DNA from: a virus
IMG/VR virus record: IMGVR_UViG_3300035670_001420
Span: 1 to 21,071 of that record
Strand: one strand, 5' to 3'
Length of the DNA stretch: 21,071 bases
Shown here: positions 16,701 through 21,071 of the stretch, piece by piece
Position numbering within the stretch: the stretch's first letter is position 1
How the letters are laid out: each line of letters opens with the position of its first letter
Translations under genes and position numbers: made by a program
Notes under the pieces: generated by a model
Database searches by the model: none
What the model saw: only the letters and a program-made list of their open reading frames with translations
What the model was told of the DNA's origin: nothing

Positions 16701-18493
16701 GTAGATTCTTCTAGTGATTGTATTGCACTGTCAAACTCTTGCACAGCTTTCTTGTTTTTACTAAATAACGTATCTAGTATTAAAAATGTAGCAGTAGCTA
16801 TTTCTAATGCTACAAAAGCTCTACTTAAACTCTGACCAAGTATACTAATTGCACTAGCGGCGGCTACCATACTACCTTGCACTACTGTTACAAATTTACC
16901 TAGTCTGCCAATGTCTTGGTCTGCTTGTGCTTTACCATATAATTCTTTAATACCACTAAGGAAGCCTTTGGCCTCTACATCACCAGTTACTTCACTTAAT
17001 ATACGAAGTCTAGCTGCCTTGCTACGAGCTTGATCTCTTATTTCTTCTCGTTGCCACAATTCTGACAGAACTCGTGCACGTTTTTGTAATCCTTCTTGTA
17101 AAGTTTCATCTACGCTGGCTAATGCCTGACTACGCTCTAGCACTAATTTTTGTGCAGCAGCTACTTTATCCATAGCTACAGCAATTTTTTGTTTATCGGC
17201 AGATTCGCTTTGAGCAAATTTTGCACTAGTTTCTTGCAGCTTAGCTATACTTTTTTCATTAGCAACATCTTCACTAGTTGCTTTACCAAACCACTTACTG
17301 CCGGCAACTCGCTTATCCATACCACCACTAGCACCCAGTAATTCTTGTTGTGCTTGTTTAAGCTGTTGTTTAGCTTTATTTAAGTTTTCTTCTAAGGCAG
17401 GAATTCCTAGGGCTCTTTCTTGTTTAGCTGAAAAAGCTTCTTGAAAACTTCTATTAATTCGTGTGGCTTTTTCAGCTGCGTCTTCTGCTGCTGCTTTAAG
17501 GCCCTCACGCCATTGCCCTAGTGCTGGTAGTGCTGTTTTAGTAATTTTAAAAGCTGCTAAACCAATGGCTGCTGTTATTAGTCCGGTATTGTCTGCTAGT
17601 AGTTTAGCTATAGGAGCTATTATCGAATTTACAACTGTTAGTATATCTTGTGCCACATTTTTTAGCTGTGCTAGCAATTTATCGTAAGGATTGCCTTCTT
17701 GTGCGATCTCACTAAATTTATCTCTGCCTTCTTTAAGTACAGCATTAGCAAATGCTTGGCGGCGTTCAAAATCTGTTAGTTGCGCTTCGGTCTTACCAAC
17801 TTTACGAGCATAGTCTTCGGCCGCTTTACCAACTTTAGTAAACAAACCTAGTTCGTCTAGTAGTTCCGGCTCTAATTTTGTAATGCCTCGTGTAAGTCTA
17901 CTAACAGCATCGCTCATATTTAAGCCTAAGGCTTGCGAAGCTCCTTTAGCTACTTCTCCTAGTTGCATAAACTGTTCACGTGTCATGCCGCTACTTATAG
18001 CTTTAGCAGTAGCTTCCATAGATTCGCGTAAACTAATAGCTCCACCGCTTACTTCTGCAAACTGTTTAGCTAGTGCACCCATAGCTGTGCCACTAGCCGC
18101 ACCTAGTTGATCTAAACTGCGAATCATTGTTTCGGTTTGCATTGCATCACGTAGCACACCAAAAGCAGATGAAACAGCAAATATATTTGCCGCCCAAGTA
18201 GCGTATAATCTAACCAAGCCACCTAAACCACGGGCTTGATCTGCAAAGTCACGAGCACTAGCACCTCCACCACCTGCTGCTCCACGAGCACGATTATAGT
18301 CGCCTACGGCAGCTCCATACATAGGATCAATACCAGCACGACGCATAGCAGCGCTGCCAGTTTTAGTACCTTGCATTAAGTTCTGTGAACGCTCTAGCTG
18401 TTCGTTTAATTTTTTAGCATCATTAGTGCGGCTTTGTATCGTGTTATTTTGGTCCTGCACACTAAGATTTACGTCAATACGATTACCTGCCAT
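13796..18493 (-). CDS. Tail tape measure protein
   Basis: The protein has 1565 residues and sets tail length. By the rule of about 0.15 nm per residue, the tail would be roughly 235 nm. An N-terminal helical region leads into a conserved tape-measure segment (about 100-260, with SLDQLGAASGTAMGALAKQF and ISSGMTREQFMQLGEVAKG). Hydrophobic stretches lie at about 286-316 and 538-577. Long helical, coiled-coil-like sequence rich in Gln, Lys and Glu fills about 330-530 and 580-1330. The C-terminus is of the lambda H type: FIQTGKFSFKDFMNSML and FLRTMLQMQMQNFAKSLFGG near 1365-1418, then GVMGEAGPEAIMPLKRD near 1470. In lambda H the C-terminal part is removed on maturation; whether that happens here is unknown. 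The start is supported by GGAG at 18502-18499, 5 nt upstream. It is the first gene of its transcription unit, with its own promoter at 18549-18577. Confidence 0.95.
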   Translation of the reverse strand: MAGNRIDVNLSVQDQNNTIQSRTNDAKKLNEQLERSQNLMQGTKTGSAAMRRAGIDPMYGAAVGDYNRARGAAGGGGASARDFADQARGLGGLVRLYATWAANIFAVSSAFGVLRDAMQTETMIRSLDQLGAASGTAMGALAKQFAEVSGGAISLRESMEATAKAISSGMTREQFMQLGEVAKGASQALGLNMSDAVSRLTRGITKLEPELLDELGLFTKVGKAAEDYARKVGKTEAQLTDFERRQAFANAVLKEGRDKFSEIAQEGNPYDKLLAQLKNVAQDILTVVNSIIAPIAKLLADNTGLITAAIGLAAFKITKTALPALGQWREGLKAAAEDAAEKATRINRSFQEAFSAKQERALGIPALEENLNKAKQQLKQAQQELLGASGGMDKRVAGSKWFGKATSEDVANEKSIAKLQETSAKFAQSESADKQKIAVAMDKVAAAQKLVLERSQALASVDETLQEGLQKRARVLSELWQREEIRDQARSKAARLRILSEVTGDVEAKGFLSGIKELYGKAQADQDIGRLGKFVTVVQGSMVAAASAISILGQSLSRAFVALEIATATFLILDTLFSKNKKAVQEFDSAIQSLEESTKTATMVAEKYKGALTIDSINAFANSLDGISDSLDRVNKGFAKSEEMSSWIDKVKDFLSVFWGGQRSKKLAENLVDSVTSALQTMPVNMRGALEERLGKVLDTTDLSEEGLTEKLKSLTTSLRDKDLLELSRAVQEVINNSKKGVKEAQAVTQDVRETAKATETAFQNLANATKDNSPLTVFLGNTVKQAAALKKALNDAVGARGAMDELSKKGGLEFLDPGTALSLAPLVAEYKDLTAQSDTYNKTLASSELKLKQLQKELASGPLSASDEQLKRSQLAQLPEIIEDAKSKLGGLNSRMEEISATARKLIQDSVNKQIDASLANFKLRLQQLSVQQQQFIVGTYREQTVETARRQTELAIQAIDVQNKIADGNVKLVLGIELLRLQVQRDADLRELQFYKDAQDRGNQLESAVEERQGELQKRVVRTGEVEKAVASFNVTKLSELAKQDPTLISLIDQIKGISLNKIAANNQKEQERLKGAITDTTLTTRDIVEGLQRRADSITREISEFTDQGPGGQQARFTLTKSLEDLNKQIALEKYKGELKAASQTFEVESKGKTGVELAKAESTYNSQVKRQSEIYREAIAKIESDSRKMLSELAGKGEEALRNLNLTEVNRFLDQATAIQERTQQADAASIRSLEQQLDFEKQKLDYKNSTGQLTEEEYRLNNLRLQQIGNELALQKSIRQAMDGRDTAALKLLRDMANAPGADTEFGPVSPAGQPSFMDAGAAIGQTYTDAVGGAVTLYNQQTKIVDLNTTITDSAKKLGDTWSQQFSKMADSMMSFIQTGKFSFKDFMNSMLTDFLRTMLQMQMQNFAKSLFGGSTSVGASLASFFGFSAMGNAFNNQGIMGYANGGTFTNSIVNQPTLFKAAKGLGVMGEAGPEAIMPLKRDSNGNLGVSGNQGNVAIVVNNYSPEKATAKETTDGRGNRRIEVTVGDMVAGELSRTNSNLQKSFTNTFGITSMVGRR

Positions 18494-18520
18494 AGTAGCT
18501 CCAGGTGAATTTTTCTAGTT

Positions 18521-18536
18521 GCATAATATTTTATGC
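18521..18536 (-). repeat. Inverted repeat in the tape measure leader
   Basis: GCATAA (18521-18526) and TTATGC (18531-18536) form a perfect 6-bp inverted repeat around a TATT loop. It lies about 6-21 nt past the transcription start expected from the promoter at 18549-18577 and 28 nt before the tape measure ATG. It could be a small stabilising 5' hairpin or an operator. An A/T-rich 6-bp repeat may also occur by chance. Confidence 0.4.
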
Positions 18537-18548
18537 GAGATTACACCA

Positions 18549-18577
18549 AGTATATCACAAGGGTTTTAAAATGTCAA
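18549..18577 (-). promoter_or_regulatory. Near-consensus sigma70-type promoter for the tape measure unit
   Basis: On the minus strand the -35 box is TTGACA (18577-18572), the spacer is 17 nt (18571-18555) and the -10 box is TATACT (18554-18549). A TG one base before the -10 makes an extended -10. The only departure from consensus is C for A in the -10. It lies between the chaperone terminator (18597-18631) and the tape measure start (18493), so it can drive the tape measure, tip and fibre genes down to the terminator at 219. It shares the 13-nt block CCCTTGTGATATA with the promoter at 186-214, while the first 9 spacer bases differ. Confidence 0.87.
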
Positions 18578-18596
18578 ATACAAATTTTTTTGCAAT

Positions 18597-18631
18597 AAAA
18601 AAGCCCGCTGTTTAACTGCTAGCGGGCTTTT
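18597..18631 (-). terminator. Rho-independent terminator overlapping the end of the T frame
   Basis: An 11-bp inverted repeat (AAAAGCCCGCT at 18599-18609 with its complement at 18621-18631) encloses an 11-nt loop. On the minus strand it is followed by six T (18602-18597). The core GCCCGC/GCGGGC is strong for this A+T-rich sequence. The upstream arm encodes the last residues of the T-like chaperone frame, and its TAA stop (18614-18612) lies in the loop. It separates the tail tube/chaperone unit from the tape measure unit, whose promoter starts 20 nt further on. Confidence 0.9.
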
Positions 18632-18926
18632 GATCTCGTTTATTAATTAATTCGGCTCTTGCAGAATCTATTAGTTTTATTAACTGAACTATTAATTTTC
18701 TATCTTCTAAATCAATTTCCATATAGTCTAATATTTCAGTTAAACCTATAAAGCTTTTGCCTAAATATAAACCATTAAAACCTTCCCATTCATCTTTTAA
18801 CATGCGATATACAAGAATTGCTTGCTGCACGTCTATAGGAAAGTCTTCAAATTCTACCGGCATTTCACTGTCTATAGGATCATTACCCATCATTTCACAT
18901 ATTTCTAGGTAACGTTCGCGTGTCAT
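18612..18926 (-). CDS. T-like part of tail assembly chaperone, made as a GT frameshift fusion
   Basis: This is an acidic, mostly helical 104-residue segment counted from the first in-frame ATG (ERYLEICEMMGNDPIDSEMP, then DFPIDVQQAILVYRMLKDEW). The ATG at 18926 has no ribosome binding site. The frame stays open upstream to 19004, overlapping the end of the G-like gene. It is therefore most likely translated only by a -1 shift at GGGAAAC (19001-18995). The fusion would be 131 residues of G plus 127 residues from this frame, 258 in total, and span 19387-18612. As in lambda, GT would recruit the tape measure while G coats it; neither is expected in the virion. The sequence resembles phage proteins I remember from this position, but the role rests mainly on context and the slippery site. 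Confidence 0.82.
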   Translation of the reverse strand: MTRERYLEICEMMGNDPIDSEMPVEFEDFPIDVQQAILVYRMLKDEWEGFNGLYLGKSFIGLTEILDYMEIDLEDRKLIVQLIKLIDSARAELINKRDQKPASS

Positions 18927-18955
18927 GCCAAGTTGTTGATTTTGAAAGTAGTTAT

Positions 18956-19387
18956 TTAGTTGACTCTCGACTCCTTCGAGCTGTTCTTGGAAAAGTTTCC
19001 CAAGTCACCAACTTGTTCACTAATAAAGCTGTCAAAATCGTTGGAATTCCTCATTAAGTATAATGCGTTCTCACTAGTATAGTTTAGCTCGTCTTCTGGA
19101 TCTAGTTTACTTACATCTACTGGGGCTAGTTGTTCTAAGTATTTAATCTTTAAACCTGTCCAGCCTTTTACTGCATTTTCTACATATAGTTGTAAAAACA
19201 ATTCGTCATTTAATTCTTCGTGTGGTTGACGATTTTTAAATGTAGTTTTTGTAGCTTTTTTACGAATATTTACAAGAGTTTCGCGGCTTAAAAAAGCCAA
19301 GCTAATTTTAAATCCTGGCATACCAGGATACTCTACTTCAATACTTTTTGATGGGACTAATAGGGTTTTTAAACTGAGTTCTGCCAT
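18956..19387 (-). CDS. G-like tail assembly chaperone
   Basis: This 143-residue protein (AELSLKTLLVPSKSIEVEYP, FKISLAFLSRETLVNIRKKA, FLQLYVENAVKGWTGLKI) sits between the major tail protein and the tape measure, where tail assembly chaperones are found in most long-tailed phages. It begins with a short beta-like part and continues with helices, in line with the family. The last 12 residues (from Phe132) are read only when ribosomes do not shift at codons 130-131 (GGA AAC). The ATG lies 51 nt after the major tail protein stop and has no strong ribosome binding site, so the start is less certain than the frame. A GC-rich hairpin precedes it. Confidence 0.87.
   Translation of the reverse strand: MAELSLKTLLVPSKSIEVEYPGMPGFKISLAFLSRETLVNIRKKATKTTFKNRQPHEELNDELFLQLYVENAVKGWTGLKIKYLEQLAPVDVSKLDPEDELNYTSENALYLMRNSNDFDSFISEQVGDLGNFSKNSSKESRVN
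18966..18980 (-). other. Possible stimulatory hairpin downstream of the slippery site
   Basis: On the minus strand CTCGA (18980-18976) can pair with TCGAG (18970-18966) around an AGGAG loop. It begins 14 nt after the heptamer, somewhat further than the usual 5-9 nt, and has only 5 bp. It may help the -1 frameshift, or be incidental. Confidence 0.35.
18995..19001 (-). other. -1 programmed ribosomal frameshift site (GGGAAAC)
   Basis: The minus strand reads TT G GGA AAC T, so the heptamer fits X XXY YYZ in the frame of the G-like gene (codons 130 GGA and 131 AAC). Slipping back one base re-pairs the tRNAs on GGG and AAA, and the next codon CTT (18995-18993) is in the T-like frame. That frame has its closest upstream stop at 19007-19005, directly before the site, and stays open to 18614. 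Lambda uses GGGAAAG for the same purpose. The product is a 258-residue GT fusion. Confidence 0.88.
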
Positions 19388-19404
19388 TGTTATACTTGGT
19401 TAGT

Positions 19405-19425
19405 AAGACCGGCGTTGCCGGTCTT
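19405..19425 (-). repeat. GC-rich hairpin between major tail protein and chaperone genes
   Basis: A perfect 9-bp inverted repeat (AAGACCGGC at 19405-19413 with 19417-19425) has a 3-nt loop. It lies in the 51-nt gap between the two genes. No T-run follows it on either strand, so it is not a standard intrinsic terminator. It could protect the major tail protein message from 3' exonucleases or reduce expression of the chaperone gene. Confidence 0.65.
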
Positions 19426-19438
19426 GGTTGATAAAAAA

Positions 19439-21043
19439 TTATCCTGCGTAGTACTTAACGTTAATTTCGTTTGCTTCCTCAAGATCAAAGTTACGTACAC
19501 CAGCAATTGTATCAGTACCCTGTGCTGTAAAGTTAATACTTGTACTAATAACCTGTTCTGTGGAAATAGTAGGAATTGTTAACACAACACCAGGCATTTC
19601 TATTTCTACACGATCATCTGCAGTAGTACCGCCAATTGTTAGCTTCATATAAAATCTAGGATCAACTGTAGTACTACTACCTGCTAATAAATCTCCTAGC
19701 AACTGAGCTGTTTGTTTGCGTCCAGTTGTAGGATCATCAGTATCGTTGGCACCAGTAGCTCCGCCGCTACGTAAATATGCTGTAACATTGCCGCTAATTG
19801 CTCGTGTACCTGCAAAGTAAGTAACAGGAGTATTAACAATACCTAAGTTAGCTGGTGTTAAATAACTAACATTATTACTTAGTGTTAAATTTCCGCCGGT
19901 AAGTGGTAAGTTATAATAACTTGTAGGCGCTGGAGGTGTTCCAGGAGAGCCTAATCCAGCAAATAACGAGAAAGTACTTAGTTTGTTAGCAATAAAAGCA
20001 GCTGTAGTAGTTTTTGGTTTATAGTTACCACTAATTGTTGGTGCACCTAATCCACTAGCTGTAAATGTACCGGCTGTGCCTAAGCCTGGTGCATTAATCT
20101 GTCTAATTGCTTTTCCTTGACCTGCCCAAGCAACGCTAGCAATAGCGTCGATGCCAAAATCAACTGTTGCAGTATTTAATACGCAATCATCAATAACAAA
20201 ACAAGCCGTATCCATAACCACAATTAGTCCAAAACGCTTTAATTGGTGTGCTTGGCTGTGATTAGATACTACTGTGGCTACTGTAGTTGTTTCTGTCCAT
20301 GCTTGAGTAGCACCTGTTGTGCTTGATGTAAAAAATGCGTTCCACAACACGCTTTCTTCTGCAGTAATTACTGGAGCACCAACAGCACTTACTGTAGTAG
20401 TTACAACTGGTAGTGCTACTGCTTCTGCTCCACTATCTGGATCAACTATAGTAACTGTAGGGGCCACAGTATATCCGCTACCACCATCTATTAGATAGAT
20501 ACCTATTAATTTTTGATAACTAGGTGTGGCCGAATCTGCTCCAAAAATAGGTGCAAATGTTGCTGTTCTACCACCAGCAGGAGCTGATGTGGCGTAAATA
20601 AAAGTATTTGTTCCAAAATCTGTGCCAAAAGCCTGCGTTGCAGCACTTGCAGTTACTATATTAGCTGGATATGCACTAAGTAGTGTAGTGCTACCACCAC
20701 TACCTGCGGTAACTGCTCCAGTAGTTGCTCCCCAAGTAAAACCTGTAACTGTACCACCTGAAGTATCCTTAAATGGACGAATATAGGTAGTCATATTAAA
20801 ATCAACTGGATCTAACTGTGTGTTAAATGTACGCTGTCCACGCACAGGCACAGCACCGGTTTCGCTTAATGTAACAGTTTCACTAGTAGTATTCTGACTA
20901 AATCCAAAGCCATCAAGTACCTGAATTTCTCTAGTATTAGTACTGTTAAAACCTGCTGCTTGCACTACTCCAATTTGACTACCACTAGTTCCTACATTAG
21001 TAGTAAAGAAAACTCTACTATTACGAAGTAAATTAAAACTCAT
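19439..21043 (-). CDS. Major tail (tube) protein
   Basis: This 534-residue protein begins SFNLLRNSRVFFTTNVG and ends with a beta-rich part (FYMKLTIGGTTADDRVEIEM, then FTAQGTDTIAGVRNFD). Composition (Thr/Ser/Ala/Gly-rich, beta-forming) and position directly before the tail chaperones identify it as the tube subunit, which stacks around the tape measure. It is longer than the roughly 150-250 residues of many siphovirus tube proteins. The middle has extra material, including a GGSGYTVAPTVTIVDPDSG module near 178-216, which may be displayed on the tail surface. The start is supported by AAAAGGGA (21058-21051), 7 nt upstream. No promoter is visible in the 28 nt before it, so it is probably transcribed from further upstream. 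I rely on context more than on a family motif. Confidence 0.85.
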   Translation of the reverse strand: MSFNLLRNSRVFFTTNVGTSGSQIGVVQAAGFNSTNTREIQVLDGFGFSQNTTSETVTLSETGAVPVRGQRTFNTQLDPVDFNMTTYIRPFKDTSGGTVTGFTWGATTGAVTAGSGGSTTLLSAYPANIVTASAATQAFGTDFGTNTFIYATSAPAGGRTATFAPIFGADSATPSYQKLIGIYLIDGGSGYTVAPTVTIVDPDSGAEAVALPVVTTTVSAVGAPVITAEESVLWNAFFTSSTTGATQAWTETTTVATVVSNHSQAHQLKRFGLIVVMDTACFVIDDCVLNTATVDFGIDAIASVAWAGQGKAIRQINAPGLGTAGTFTASGLGAPTISGNYKPKTTTAAFIANKLSTFSLFAGLGSPGTPPAPTSYYNLPLTGGNLTLSNNVSYLTPANLGIVNTPVTYFAGTRAISGNVTAYLRSGGATGANDTDDPTTGRKQTAQLLGDLLAGSSTTVDPRFYMKLTIGGTTADDRVEIEMPGVVLTIPTISTEQVISTSINFTAQGTDTIAGVRNFDLEEANEINVKYYAG

Positions 21044-21071
21044 AATTTATTCCCTTTTATGGGTATTCGAC

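Noticed and set aside
694-18110. Many plus-strand open frames of about 60-125 codons inside the tail genes
   Set aside because: They lie opposite long, well-identified minus-strand genes, have low-complexity or Ser/Cys-rich translations, show no ribosome binding sites or family motifs, and arise from codon bias of the real genes.
18924-18926. ATG at 18926 as an independent start for the T-like protein
   Set aside because: There is no ribosome binding site before it, and the open frame reaches back to the slippery heptamer, so expression by frameshift explains the arrangement better.
18971-18976. AAGGAG at 18976-18971 as a ribosome binding site
   Set aside because: No start codon lies at a suitable distance; the next ATG in the T-like frame is about 45 nt further. 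The sequence lies in the loop of the possible frameshift hairpin.

Overview
The window is the tail module of a long-tailed (siphovirus-type) Caudoviricetes phage or prophage. Every real gene lies on the minus strand, so the module reads from right to left. Base composition is A+T-rich (G+C in the mid-to-upper 30s % by eye). The tail-tip genes follow the lambda M, L, K, I, J scheme, which points to a Gram-negative host. Several small beta modules inside the structural proteins are of types I remember from aquatic phages. Nothing here identifies the host species.

Layout in transcription order. (1) 21043-19439: major tail (tube) protein. (2) 19387-18612: tail assembly chaperones. A G-like ORF and a T-like frame are joined by a -1 programmed frameshift at a GGGAAAC slippery heptamer. 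(3) 18631-18494: an intrinsic terminator whose loop holds the T-frame stop codon, then a near-consensus sigma70-type promoter and the leader of the next gene. (4) 18493-13796: a 1565-residue tape measure protein. (5) 13794-12857: two small tail-tip proteins, M-like and L-like (DUF1833 type). (6) 12857-8136: a 1573-residue tail-tip protein that joins an NlpC/P60 peptidase (as in K), an I-like segment and a J-like hub. (7) 8125-3833: a 1430-residue tip/fibre protein with repeated beta modules, collagen-like hinges and a J-type C-terminus. (8) 3833-369: a 1154-residue fibre or adhesin with Ig-like, Calx-beta-like and PPC-like domains. (9) 255-1: a strong terminator, a second strong promoter and the first 20 codons of another minus-strand gene that runs off the window.

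The genes form two visible transcription units, each bounded by a terminator followed at once by a promoter. Within the tape-measure-to-fibre unit the genes overlap by 1-4 nt (TAATG, ATGA) or sit 1-10 nt apart, so translation is probably coupled. The major tail protein forms the tube. G and GT coat the tape measure during assembly. M, L and the K-I-J fusion build the tip. The two large proteins at the end are the likely host-recognition surface.

The most noteworthy points are the well-formed frameshift site, the terminator built around the GT stop codon, two promoters sharing a 13-nt block that extends beyond the sigma70 elements, and the K-I-J fusion with extra inserted beta domains. I found no RNA genes, CRISPR arrays, insertion sequences or attachment sites.
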